DNA from: UBA9926 sp023261215 | Lineage (GTDB): Bacteria > Pseudomonadota > Gammaproteobacteria > Pseudomonadales > Azotimanducaceae | Length of the DNA stretch: 64,000 nt | NCBI GenBank assembly: GCA_038136035.1 | Contig: JAYPYV010000014.1 | Location: 1 to 64,000 of the forward strand | Direction: 5' to 3' | In this document: in pieces, positions 44,517-53,207 of the stretch | How positions within the stretch are numbered: the first letter of the stretch is position 1 | Layout of the letters: every line of letters begins with the position of its first letter | Notes under the pieces: generated by a model | The model's input: only the letters and a program-made list of their open reading frames with translations | Told to the model about the DNA's origin: nothing | The model's database searches: none | Made by a program: the position numbers and the translations under genes

Positions 44517-45013
44517 AGCCAACCTATGCGCTTATCGCGGCCATGAGCAAAAATGGCGTGATCGGCCAAGGGGACCAGATTCCTTGGCACGCCGAAGGGG
44601 AGCAGGCGCTGTTCAAAAAAATCACCCTCGGCGCAACGGTCATCATGGGTCGCAAGACCTTTGACTCGATTGGCCGAGCGCTTCCCAAACGAAACAACTT
44701 GGTGATCACTCGATCGCCTCAGCGTGACGTTCCTGGCATTGTATTTCTTAGTAGCATCGACGACGCGCTCGCGTACGCTGTCAAACTTGGCGCGCCTATC
44801 TTTATTATCGGGGGCGGTGAGATCTACAAACGCACCATTGATTCAGCGGCGGCGCTTCACCTCACCACCATCGAAATCACGGTTAATGGGGACGTCTATT
44901 TCCCTGACTTCGATATTGACCGCTTCAACTTAGTAGACACTCAACATTTTGAGACGAATCTCGCCTACAGTTATCGTCACTACATTGTGAAACCAGAAAA
45001 GGATTTGGCATGA
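44513..45013 (+). CDS. folA: Dihydrofolate reductase
   Basis: NADPH-dependent reduction of dihydrofolate. 166 residues with GTG start overlapping argS. Motifs: LIAAMSKNGVIG, PWHAEGEQALFKKITLG, VIMGRKTFDSIGRALPKR and IFIIGGGEIYK. The acidic active-site residue falls at Glu, not the usual bacterial Asp. Its stop overlaps the nitronate monooxygenase start (ATGA). Confidence 0.94.
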   Translation: MKPTYALIAAMSKNGVIGQGDQIPWHAEGEQALFKKITLGATVIMGRKTFDSIGRALPKRNNLVITRSPQRDVPGIVFLSSIDDALAYAVKLGAPIFIIGGGEIYKRTIDSAAALHLTTIEITVNGDVYFPDFDIDRFNLVDTQHFETNLAYSYRHYIVKPEKDLA

Positions 45014-45948
45014 CTTTCAAGAACCGTGTAACCGAAATGCTCGGCGTTGAGACGCCGATTGTGCAAGCCCCGATGGGGTGGATCGCTCGATCGCAGCTCG
45101 CAGCGGCGGTTTCCAACGCAGGCGGCATGGGCATTATCGAAACAAGTTCGGGTGAGCTTGACGTCATCAAAGAAGAAATAAAGAAGATGCGCACTCTCAC
45201 CGACAAGCCGTTCGGGGTCAATATTGCACAAGCCTTTGTAAGAGACCCAGCGATTGCCGACTTCGTGATCGAGCAAGGGGTAACGTTCGTCACCACATCG
45301 GCGGGTAGCCCGACGAAATATACCGCACAACTGAAAGCCGCCGGTTTGACCGTTTTCCATGTCGTGCCAACGCTTTCAGCCGCTTTAAAGGCTGTCGATG
45401 CGGGGGTCGATGGTCTCATTGTCGAAGGCAGTGAGGGCGGCGGATTTAAGAATCCACGAGATGTCGCCACCATGGTGCTGTTGCCTCTTGTGAGATCAAA
45501 AGTCGACGTACCGATCATCGCAGCGGGCGGGTTTGTCGATGGGAAGACAATGGCCGCAGCGTTTGCGATGGGTGCCGAAGGGATTCAAATGGGTACCCGG
45601 ATGGTGTCTGCCTTAGAATCACCGGTGCACCAAAACTGGAAGGACGCAATCGTCAACGCCGAAGAAACGGGCACGGTGTTTCTTAACCGCTTTCACTCAC
45701 CCGCGTTGCGCGCGCTTCGGACCGAACGGACCACACGTTTGGAAGCCAGCATTAACGACAACATCATGCCGGAATTTGGCGAAGCAAAAGCCCTCTATTT
45801 TGGTGGAGATATGGAGGCGGCCATTCCTCTTTCAGGGCAAGTGGCGGGACGAATCGAATCCGTTGAACCTGTCGCTGACATCATCGCTCGGACGCGTCAA
45901 GAATTCTTTGAAATCATCGACCACTTGGGCCAGCAATACCGGGCCTGA
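45010..45948 (+). CDS. Nitronate monooxygenase / 2-nitropropane dioxygenase family
   Basis: FMN-dependent TIM barrel, 312 residues. Motifs: VETPIVQAPMGWIARSQLAA, FVTTSAGSPTKYTAQLKAAG, GVDGLIVEGSEGGGF and PIIAAGGFVDGKTMAAAFAM with GAEGIQMGTRM. Oxidises nitronates in characterised members; related proteins act as enoyl reductases, so substrate is not fixed by sequence. Coupled to folA by overlap. Confidence 0.86.
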   Translation: MTFKNRVTEMLGVETPIVQAPMGWIARSQLAAAVSNAGGMGIIETSSGELDVIKEEIKKMRTLTDKPFGVNIAQAFVRDPAIADFVIEQGVTFVTTSAGSPTKYTAQLKAAGLTVFHVVPTLSAALKAVDAGVDGLIVEGSEGGGFKNPRDVATMVLLPLVRSKVDVPIIAAGGFVDGKTMAAAFAMGAEGIQMGTRMVSALESPVHQNWKDAIVNAEETGTVFLNRFHSPALRALRTERTTRLEASINDNIMPEFGEAKALYFGGDMEAAIPLSGQVAGRIESVEPVADIIARTRQEFFEIIDHLGQQYRA

Positions 45949-45960
45949 TCTGACAGAGCG

Positions 45961-46821
45961 ATGAGACCCGCCCGACCGATGCGCTCGCTCAGGCAATGGG
46001 CTTTTTGCCTGCTGCTGGCCGTGATCTGCAAGGTGCCTTTCGCCTCTGCAGAAGCGGCCGAAGCGACCGAAGCCAGCTTCAGCAAAGCCGCACAGCTCTA
46101 CAGAAATCAGGCATATAAAGAAGCAATGGCCATCTTCTTAGTCCTTGCTAAAGAGGGTGACGTCAGAGCGCAAACCGTCCTTGCCATGATGTTTCGCTAT
46201 GGAGAGGGCACCCGGGTCGATCCCGAGACTGCATTCAAAATTTATCAGCTGGCCGCGAACGCAGGCCACGCGCCGGCGCAATATCAGGTTGGCGTGATGC
46301 TTCGAGACGGCGAGGGAACGCCCGCCGATATCGATCAAGCACAACGCTGGTTTAGAAGCGCCGCGATTCAAGACTATGACAAAGCCAAGTTCGCGCTTGA
46401 GGATCTGGCCCCCGAAATGGGCGAGGTACCGATCGTCGAAGCACCCGTAGCACCTCGAACCCAGCCTTGGAACTTCTCGCTGCCGGATCAACTTGCCAGT
46501 ACGAGCAATCTTTCAATGACGCTTTCGAACGCCAGCAATTTTGAGCGCGGTTTCCGGGTGCAATTGGCCGCGATGCGCACAAAAGCCGCAGCGATCGATT
46601 TGTGGGGATTTCTGAATCAGGAATTCCCGCAATTGCTTTCAGGCCTCCCCTACACGGTGAGTGTCTACCAACCAACACCCAGTGACGCCCCTCTTTACCG
46701 CCTGCGCGCCGGGGATTTTCGGTCAGAACAGAGCGCGAGGCGCTTCTGCGATATCATTTCTCCCGTGACTCGGCGATCGTGTTGGCTTCTTTCAGCTCAG
46801 GAGAGCGATGATGGCCAGTAG
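45961..46821 (+). CDS. Sel1-repeat protein with SPOR-like C-terminus
   Basis: 286 residues. Signal peptide to about residue 30 (LLLAVICKVPFASAEAA). Sel1 repeats follow (AKEGDVRAQTVLAMMFRYGE, AANAGHAPAQYQVGVMLRDG), then a linker, then a C-terminal domain with FRVQLAAMRTKAAAIDLWGF and YRLRAGDFRSEQSARRFC, the SPOR pattern that binds denuded septal peptidoglycan. Probably periplasmic and division- or wall-related by inference. It follows the nitronate monooxygenase by 12 bp. Confidence 0.78.
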   Translation: MRPARPMRSLRQWAFCLLLAVICKVPFASAEAAEATEASFSKAAQLYRNQAYKEAMAIFLVLAKEGDVRAQTVLAMMFRYGEGTRVDPETAFKIYQLAANAGHAPAQYQVGVMLRDGEGTPADIDQAQRWFRSAAIQDYDKAKFALEDLAPEMGEVPIVEAPVAPRTQPWNFSLPDQLASTSNLSMTLSNASNFERGFRVQLAAMRTKAAAIDLWGFLNQEFPQLLSGLPYTVSVYQPTPSDAPLYRLRAGDFRSEQSARRFCDIISPVTRRSCWLLSAQESDDGQ

Positions 46822-46896
46822 GCCTCACTTTTATTTTGATCAGCGATCACAGGGTTCATCGCTTTAGAATGCACCCAACAATGATAGGGACAGCCC

Positions 46897-48051
46897 ATGG
46901 ATATCACGTTTAGCGAAGCGGATCTTGCGTTTCAAAGTAGGGTTCGAGCCTTCATCGACGCGCACCTGCCCAAAGGCCAGGCCATGTGGACCAAACGCAG
47001 CGAGTGGTTCCAAGCGTTGCGAGATCAAGGCGGCTGGGATGTACCCAAATGGCCCACGGAATTTGGTGGCCCAGGGTTCACGCCAACACAGCGGTATATC
47101 TTCGACCTAGAAATGGCCAAACAGCCCACCCCGCCGGTATTACCCTTTGGCGTCGGCATGCTAGCGCCCATCTTGATGCAATATGGCAGCGAGGCACAGC
47201 AAGCACGTTTTTTGCCGGGTATTCGCGATGGCAGCGTGAATTGGTGTCAAGGCTACTCTGAACCTGGCGCCGGCTCGGATCTCGCTAATCTACAAACTCG
47301 CGCCGTCTTAAGTGGCGATGGCAGCCATTACGTGGTGAACGGTCAGAAAATCTGGACCACGCTTGCCCATATTGCCCACTGGATGTTCTGCCTCACCCGG
47401 ACCGACAACACGGGCATCAAGCAAGAGGGCATTACCTTTTTACTCATTCCAATGAATGACCCTGGGGTCGAAGTCAGACCCATCATCACCCTGGGTGGCA
47501 GCCACTCAGTAAATGAGGTTTACCTGACCGACGTGAAGGTGCCCGTGGACCAACGCATTGGTGATGAAGGCAAAGGCTGGACTTACGCTAAAGGCCTACT
47601 CAGCCACGAGCGGACAGGTCTCGCGGGGATTCAAAATTCGGTCTTGGCGCTCGAAAAAGCCAAAACCAACGCACGGTCAATTCCGTTGGGCGACGGCACC
47701 CTACTCGATCAGCCAAGCTTTAAGAATAAGATTGGCGCGCTTGAGGCCGAACTGCTGGCGCTTGAATTCACCGAATTGCGCACCTTGGCTCAAGTCGCTG
47801 CTGGGGGCAGCCCAGGGCCAGAGTCTTCGATACTAAAGCTTAAGGGCACCGAGATTCAGCAGCGGATCTCAGAGCTCAATCTTGAGGCCGCTGGCATGTT
47901 CGGCACGGCTTGGGGGCTCCACTCACCCGGCCCCAGTTTCGCGAGGGGCGCCACGCAGCACTATCTCGGCGGTCGCGCTACCACCATCTATGGGGGCGCA
48001 AGTGAGGTCCAAAAGGACGTGATCGCTAAGAACGTGTTGGGCATAGGTTAA
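46897..48051 (+). CDS. Acyl-CoA dehydrogenase, probable catalytic alpha subunit of a heteromer
   Basis: 384 residues. Motifs WPTEFGGPGFTPTQRYIFDL, WCQGYSEPGAGSDLANLQTR and TTIYGGASEVQKDVIAKNVL. A likely catalytic base is E238 in LLSHERTGLAG, the position used in FadE26-type subunits; the YEGT Glu is absent. It is five bp upstream of a second acyl-CoA dehydrogenase lacking that Glu. The pair resembles alpha2beta2 enzymes of steroid side-chain breakdown. Substrate is inferred only. Confidence 0.85.
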   Translation: MDITFSEADLAFQSRVRAFIDAHLPKGQAMWTKRSEWFQALRDQGGWDVPKWPTEFGGPGFTPTQRYIFDLEMAKQPTPPVLPFGVGMLAPILMQYGSEAQQARFLPGIRDGSVNWCQGYSEPGAGSDLANLQTRAVLSGDGSHYVVNGQKIWTTLAHIAHWMFCLTRTDNTGIKQEGITFLLIPMNDPGVEVRPIITLGGSHSVNEVYLTDVKVPVDQRIGDEGKGWTYAKGLLSHERTGLAGIQNSVLALEKAKTNARSIPLGDGTLLDQPSFKNKIGALEAELLALEFTELRTLAQVAAGGSPGPESSILKLKGTEIQQRISELNLEAAGMFGTAWGLHSPGPSFARGATQHYLGGRATTIYGGASEVQKDVIAKNVLGIG

Positions 48052-48056
48052 GACTC

Positions 48057-49178
48057 ATGGATCTCTCACTCACTGAAACGCAGCAGCTATTCATCGACTC
48101 AGTCGAACGTTACATTCAAACTGAGTATCCCTTGGCCCATCGACAAACCCTTGTCTCATCCGATCTCGGATATAGCCCATCGCATTGGCAAGCCTTTGCC
48201 GAGCTGGGCTGGGTCGGATTGACGTTACCCGAGGCCTTTGGTGGCCTGGGCGGCGATTTGATCGACCGCATGCTGCTCCATGAGCAGTTAGGCAAGGGGC
48301 TGGTGCTCGAGCCGTTTGTCGCAACCCTAAGCTTGGCGGCCCCAGCCCTTCTGCTATCGGGCTCGGAGGCGCAAAAGGAATCGCTCTTACCTTCCATTGC
48401 GGCCGGTGAAACCACGTGTGCGGTGGCGCTGCAAGAAGCTGCGGACCCTTTAAATCTTCATGCCATCGCAACCACCGCCCATCAAGAAGGCGACCACATC
48501 CTGCTCAACGGGCACAAGTCGATGGTGCTTAATGCGGCTGGCTCAGACCACTTAATCGTCTCAGCCAGCCTTGATGGCTCAAACGCTGCAAGCTTATTCA
48601 TTCTGCCAAGCGCGACACCCGGGATCACAATTGAGGCTTATCCGCTTTTGGACGGTTACTCTGCCGCCGAGGTTAAATTGGAGGCCGTCAAAGTGTCGAG
48701 GGCCGAAATGCTGGGTCCACCCCACGAAGGGGACGCGATCATTGATCACATGGTCACGCATGGGATTTTAAGCATTTGCGCCGAAGCCGTTGGTGCGATG
48801 GAGGTGCTCTACTTAAGCACCATTGAATATACTAAGGGACGTGTACAGTTCGATCACCCATTAGCTGAATTTCAAGTGGTCAAACACCGATTGACCGACA
48901 TGTTCATTGAGTACAACCTTGCCAAATCGATGTGCCTGAAAACCACGTTGCTGGTGAATGAGAACAGCGACGAAGCCACGCGCCATCTCCATGGTCTAAA
49001 GTACCTCGTGGGAAAGGCAGGTCGTTTTATCGGTCAAAACGCTGTTCAACTGCATGGCGGTATGGGCATGACCGAGGATTTAATGGTTGCGCATTATTTT
49101 AAGCGGCTCACCGTCATTGACGCCCTGTTCGGTCACACCGATCTTCATCTCGACGCCTTCGTGAATGCGCCGGCCTGA
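48057..49178 (+). CDS. Acyl-CoA dehydrogenase, probable non-catalytic beta subunit
   Basis: 373 residues. Fold motifs are clear (LGWVGLTLPEAFGGLGGDLI, AVQLHGGMGMTEDLMVAHYF), but the helix that carries ER in the partner reads ILSICAEAVGAMEV and has no catalytic Glu in that place. The glycine-serine flavin loop is also altered (ALQEAADPLN instead of SEPGAGSD). It is therefore likely the structural partner of the upstream gene. Its 3' end overlaps the M15 peptidase gene by 14 bp. Confidence 0.83.
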   Translation: MDLSLTETQQLFIDSVERYIQTEYPLAHRQTLVSSDLGYSPSHWQAFAELGWVGLTLPEAFGGLGGDLIDRMLLHEQLGKGLVLEPFVATLSLAAPALLLSGSEAQKESLLPSIAAGETTCAVALQEAADPLNLHAIATTAHQEGDHILLNGHKSMVLNAAGSDHLIVSASLDGSNAASLFILPSATPGITIEAYPLLDGYSAAEVKLEAVKVSRAEMLGPPHEGDAIIDHMVTHGILSICAEAVGAMEVLYLSTIEYTKGRVQFDHPLAEFQVVKHRLTDMFIEYNLAKSMCLKTTLLVNENSDEATRHLHGLKYLVGKAGRFIGQNAVQLHGGMGMTEDLMVAHYFKRLTVIDALFGHTDLHLDAFVNAPA

Positions 49179-49719
49179 TGCGCTGCTCGAATCCTGGGAG
49201 GGCCAGCCGCTCGAGGCGCTGCTCGAGTATTTAGGTGTTCGCCAAAGTCATCTGGACGACTATCGTGCACCTCGTCAAACCGTCGCCAATCCGGAAGACC
49301 TTGCCACTTTCCCGTTAGAGGGGTATGCGCACATTCGGCTCACGGCTGCCTGCGCACAGGCCGCCCAAGCAATGATCCTTGCCGCCGAGCAGGATCAGAT
49401 CACGCTCTACCCCATCTCCGGATATCGAACGTTGGCCTATCAAGCGATGTTGATTCAGCGCAAGCTCGATCGCGGTGACACGCTTCAGAACATCATGCGG
49501 GTAAACGCATTGCCGGGCTTCAGCGAGCATCACACGGGAGACGCACTGGACTTGGGAACCAACACCGGCACGGACCTTGAACCTGCCTTCGAAGAGACTC
49601 GGGCCTTTCGCTGGCTTTCGCAGAACGCAGGAACCCACGGCTTCTCACTCAGCTATCCGCACAACAATCCTGATGGATTTATCTACGAACCCTGGCATTG
49701 GCGTTTTTCAGCGGCTTAA
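49165..49719 (+). CDS. M15-family D-alanyl-D-alanine carboxypeptidase (VanY/LdcB-like)
   Basis: 184 residues. The zinc ligands lie in SEHHTGDALDLG (SxHxxGxAxD) and YEPWHWRF (ExxH with WHW), and YPISGYRTLAYQ is conserved in the family. It trims D-Ala from peptides or peptidoglycan. No signal peptide is visible, so it may act on recovered cytoplasmic muropeptides; alternatively the start is misplaced within the upstream gene. Its stop overlaps the stop of the convergent flavin reductase. Confidence 0.83.
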   Translation: MRRPDALLESWEGQPLEALLEYLGVRQSHLDDYRAPRQTVANPEDLATFPLEGYAHIRLTAACAQAAQAMILAAEQDQITLYPISGYRTLAYQAMLIQRKLDRGDTLQNIMRVNALPGFSEHHTGDALDLGTNTGTDLEPAFEETRAFRWLSQNAGTHGFSLSYPHNNPDGFIYEPWHWRFSAA

Positions 49720-50537
49720 TCACCGGAATCTGATTTGCCGTACCTTGCCATTTTGGCAAGGAGCAAAGCGCGATCAGCCTCAGACATTGACGGCGTTGCG
49801 CTTTGTTTTTCTTGTCGAGCGAACAAGTATTTTTCTCGAATGACCCGCCGAGCCTTGAACCCTCTAAGCTTTGCGGACTCAAAGGCGGTATCGATCATCA
49901 TGGGGTTACCGCAGAGCAGGATCCAATCCGATTGGGGATCAAGATGGAGACGCTCAAGGCCCGAGTGCAGATACCCTTGAAATTCCGCGGGGCCAGGATG
50001 CAGCGGCAGGGTCTGTGAGTAAAAAACCTGCCAATCAAACCAAGCGTTGCGCTCAGCGAAAGCTTCTATCCAATCCCGGCACAAGAATTCCTGAGGTTCA
50101 CGCACGCCGAAGAGAAGGAGAACACGATCGAAAGGCAGAGGTGACTTTGACTCCAAGGCCTGGAGCATAGGTAAATAGGGCGCGAGTCCCGCGCTGGTCG
50201 CAGCGAGGACAAGTTGTCTCCCAGAAGGCGGTAAAACCAGGCGGCCGTAGGGTCCCTCAATCTCAGCCTCAAGCTGGGCCGAATCACCAAACAGCAACTG
50301 GGTGGCGCGACCATCGACCACGGGTGTAATCAGGAGCTCAAAGTCACCTGGCGCGCAGCTGTCATCGCACTGAGCAAAGCTGTAACTCCGCTGGAAGCTG
50401 CCACGATCATCCTGGAAGCGAAATCGATAAAACTGACCGGGTATAAAAGGCAGCTCAGTCTGATCACTCCGCCAGCGCATCCGAATGGCCGTTGGCGAGA
50501 CCTTCTCGGTCCATTGAAGGGTGGCTTTAATAGGCAT
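49716..50537 (-). CDS. Ferredoxin/flavodoxin-NADP+ reductase-like flavoprotein
   Basis: About 273 residues from Met 50537. FAD domain with PFIPGQFYRFRF, RSYSFA (RxYS) and a GPYGRLVLPP loop; NAD(P) domain with LAATSAGLAPYLPMLQAL and ILLCGNPMMIDTAFESAKL. The NADP-type FNR family member Fpr is the nearest look-alike. Its promoter region was duplicated by the assembly gap described at 50.6 kb. Confidence 0.84.
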   Translation of the reverse strand: MPIKATLQWTEKVSPTAIRMRWRSDQTELPFIPGQFYRFRFQDDRGSFQRSYSFAQCDDSCAPGDFELLITPVVDGRATQLLFGDSAQLEAEIEGPYGRLVLPPSGRQLVLAATSAGLAPYLPMLQALESKSPLPFDRVLLLFGVREPQEFLCRDWIEAFAERNAWFDWQVFYSQTLPLHPGPAEFQGYLHSGLERLHLDPQSDWILLCGNPMMIDTAFESAKLRGFKARRVIREKYLFARQEKQSATPSMSEADRALLLAKMARYGKSDSGD

Positions 50538-50738
50538 ACAGCAAGGTTCCTGCAATCACGGCTATTATGCACCACCCGAGGATNNNNNNNNNNNNNNNNN
50601 NNNNNNNNNNNNNNNNNNNNNNNNNNNNNNNNNNNNNNNNNNNNNNNNNNNNNNNNNNNNNNNNNNNNNNNNNNNNNNNNNNNAATAGGCATACAGCAAG
50701 GTTCCTGCAATCACGGCTATTATGCACCACCCGAGGAT
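50529..50738. other. Assembly gap (100 N at 50584-50683) with identical 55-nt flanks
   Basis: 50529-50583 and 50684-50738 are the same 55 bases. This is the same length as at the array gap and indicates contig ends overlapping by one assembler k-mer that were joined with N. The true sequence is probably continuous and 155 bases shorter. Apparent repeated starts of the flavin reductase in this interval are artefacts. Apart from the duplicated 5' end of that gene, the 500-bp interval to the flavin monooxygenase contains only the 14-bp array. Confidence 0.93.
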
Positions 50739-50919
50739 ACTCAACTTTGTTCAGCCCAAAAGGCCTTTGATGCGAACAATCAATGTTTGCCTCTAAGGGG
50801 CAGCAACCCATTTATCAAGAGTCGTTCTGAGCACAATCACCCGAGTCGCCCGCTCTCGTTAATTTTGTTCACACGCCTCAGCGGGGCGGCTTCATGGGAA
50901 GAACCTTACCTAAGCCACT

Positions 50920-51003
50920 CTATCTGGACGACCCTTTCTGGACGACCCTATCTGGGCGATCCTATCGGGGCGACCTTATTTGGGCGACCCTATCTGGGCG
51001 ATC
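50920..51003 (+). repeat. Six tandem copies of a 14-bp unit upstream of the flavin monooxygenase
   Basis: Units start at 50920, 50934, 50948, 50962, 50976 and 50990, consensus CTATCTGGGCGACC, with one to three changes each. The array ends about 45 bp before the next gene's start. Position suggests a promoter-proximal role or slippage-prone leader. It is in frame with neither gene in a meaningful way, since 14 is not a multiple of three. Confidence 0.9.
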
Positions 51004-51049
51004 CAAATTGCTGTGCCAAGCCCCCTATGACATGATGCCTCGCGGAACA

Positions 51050-52315
51050 ATGAGTGAGATGGCCAAAGGCCACGAATTCAGCATGGATATCGCCATCATT
51101 GGCGCCGGTGCCGCTGGTTTGGCCGCAGCTCGGCGCCTGACCGAACATCACAACGTCACTGTTTTCGAGTCACTGCCAGAGATTGGCGGCGTCTGGGCCT
51201 GCAGCCAGGCCGCGCCCTGCCAACCCATCTATGATGAGCTGAGAACCAACATCCCCATTGATCTGATGGCCTTCTGGGATTTTCCTTTTCGAGCCCAAGA
51301 CAAGGATCGAAGCACCGGAGATTTCCCTCGGGCAGACGCAGTTCAGGCCTATCTCCGCCGTTTTGCTGAGCATTTTAATCTGCTCGATTTTGTGCAACGA
51401 GAGAGCCGAGTCATGACGGTTGAACCTCTCCCCATGGATCGATGGCAAGTTCGCTGGGAAAAGGACGCGTCAACACGCAAGGAGGCGGTCTTCGATGCGG
51501 TTGTGGTTTGCTCTGGGCACTATCACCGGCCCGTCTTTCCCACACTACCGGGTATTGATCAGTTTTCCGGCCGCGTCATTCATGCCGCCGACTTTAGGTC
51601 TGGTGACGATCATTTGGGAGAGCGGGTTTTGGTCTGGGGTGCCCATGCCTCGGGCACGGACCTCGTTCGCTTGATTGCGCCCCATGCCGCGTCCATCTTT
51701 TGGTCTGGCCATGCAGACACCATGACAGCGGCATCGGCGGATCTGCCCAACGTCCACTGCCACGCTGACATCACGGCTTATCACGGCTCGACGTTCAGCT
51801 TTGCTGATGGCGAGGATGTGCAAGAGATCGATACACTGGTTTATTGCACCGGGTACGCGTACGAATTTCCCTTTTTCTCAGCGGACCTGCTCAACCATAA
51901 CGGCGAGCGGATTGACGACCTTTATCTGGACCTCATACACGCCGAATGCCCGACGCTTGCCTTCATTGGCATTCCCTCGCTGATCATCCCCTTTCCTTTG
52001 TTCGATGCACAAAGCCGGTGGCTCAGCGCACTTTGGCGAGGGACGTTCACTTTGGCTGATCAATCAGCCCGCCAGGCGTGGGTCCAGACAAGACGCCAAG
52101 CGTTCGAAGCGCTCGACAAACCCGATCGCTCCTTTCATCGATTGGGTGAAGCCCAAATGGCCTACATGAGGCAACTCTTGGCACAAGCCGGCGAACCTGG
52201 CCCGCCCGATGGGTTCGAGTCGGCCACCCGCGCTGCGCAACGACATCGTTTAGAACATGCGGGCAATTTTCGAGATCAACCCATTGCCAGACTCAGTCAT
52301 CGACCGCCTTCATAA
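51050..52315 (+). CDS. Flavin-containing monooxygenase-like oxidoreductase
   Basis: About 421 residues. N-terminal FAD loop DIAIIGAGAAGLAAARRL with GGVWACSQ, then VVVCSGHYHRPVFPTLPGI and a second dinucleotide loop VLVWGAHASGTDLVRL. This is the FMO layout for S/N-oxygenation with NADPH. Start is uncertain: 51050 or 51083; an ORF from 50894 runs through the 14-bp array and is not credible. Its 3' end overlaps the convergent CMD gene by 23 bp. Substrate unknown. Confidence 0.82.
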   Translation: MSEMAKGHEFSMDIAIIGAGAAGLAAARRLTEHHNVTVFESLPEIGGVWACSQAAPCQPIYDELRTNIPIDLMAFWDFPFRAQDKDRSTGDFPRADAVQAYLRRFAEHFNLLDFVQRESRVMTVEPLPMDRWQVRWEKDASTRKEAVFDAVVVCSGHYHRPVFPTLPGIDQFSGRVIHAADFRSGDDHLGERVLVWGAHASGTDLVRLIAPHAASIFWSGHADTMTAASADLPNVHCHADITAYHGSTFSFADGEDVQEIDTLVYCTGYAYEFPFFSADLLNHNGERIDDLYLDLIHAECPTLAFIGIPSLIIPFPLFDAQSRWLSALWRGTFTLADQSARQAWVQTRRQAFEALDKPDRSFHRLGEAQMAYMRQLLAQAGEPGPPDGFESATRAAQRHRLEHAGNFRDQPIARLSHRPPS

Positions 52316-52934
52316 AATCAATATCTCGCTTTTCGCCCGACGGGACGGGCACCTCAACGAGTCGCTCATCCACATCATCGTATTCCAGACGCAGCGCACG
52401 GCACATCGTGGCGTGCATTTCGTATGTGCAGGTGATGTACGTGAGCTCAAGAATCGCTTCATCCGAGAGTTCGGCTTTCAAAGCAGCCATCGTGGCCTCT
52501 GGTACGCGACCCCCGGAGAGCACAAGGTCATCGGTATAAGATAAGACCGCCCGCTCTAGCGGTGTAAACAGATCACTCGATCCCCATGAGGGAATCGCCT
52601 CGATATGCGCCTCTGAATAACCCGCAGCGCGTAGCGCCTTACAATGCTGAGAGAACACAAAAAGACTGCCCCTCGCATAGCCAGCTCTGGCTTGACCGAG
52701 TTCCCTCAGTTTCGGGCTAATTTGTCGATTTCTTCCTCGGTAGAATTGGAAGCCCTGAACGGCATGACGGAAACAGTCAGGTACCAGCGCAAAGACGGAC
52801 CACCAGTTTCCGGGCGTCCCCGTCGCTGTCCCGGGATGCGTGACAGGGTCAACACCTGGACCAAACACCGCGTCGTAAACCTTTTGAACATCTTCAGGTG
52901 CTTCGGCTCTGGGCACTTCTCTTAATCTAGGCAT
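52293..52934 (-). CDS. Carboxymuconolactone-decarboxylase-family protein
   Basis: 213 residues with a CMD core in ELGQARAGYARGSLFVFSQH and CKALRAAGYSEAHIEAIPSW; a later segment FTPLERAVLSYTDDLVLSGG is typical of the longer CMD branch. The single Cys after H (QHCKAL) is not a CxxC, so peroxidase activity is doubtful. Shares only fold with the other CMD protein in this window. Confidence 0.8.
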   Translation of the reverse strand: MPRLREVPRAEAPEDVQKVYDAVFGPGVDPVTHPGTATGTPGNWWSVFALVPDCFRHAVQGFQFYRGRNRQISPKLRELGQARAGYARGSLFVFSQHCKALRAAGYSEAHIEAIPSWGSSDLFTPLERAVLSYTDDLVLSGGRVPEATMAALKAELSDEAILELTYITCTYEMHATMCRALRLEYDDVDERLVEVPVPSGEKRDIDFMKAVDD

Positions 52935-53207
52935 GCTTCATTTCCTTGGGGGTTTTAGTACATCAAACAGCGCTCACCTTCATCTCGAGTCCAGTGCCGG
53001 CGGCAGTCGGTGTCGGATAACACCAAGCCGCACAACCCCGGGCTCTTGAGTCCTCCACTTGATACTCCCACGCTCAGCACCTGCAGCCAAGTCCTTGATC
53101 TCACTGCCCTGTTCGCAATTTGACTGGATTCGAAGCAACATTTTGGCGCGCAGTCCAGTAAACTCTGCCGTTTTGGCTTTCACAGAGCAGCACGGAAGAC
53201 AGGATCG

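Noticed and set aside
50330..50811. Minus-strand frames repeating the first residues of the flavin reductase
   Set aside because: They arise from the duplicated 55-nt flank of an assembly gap, not from a second gene copy.
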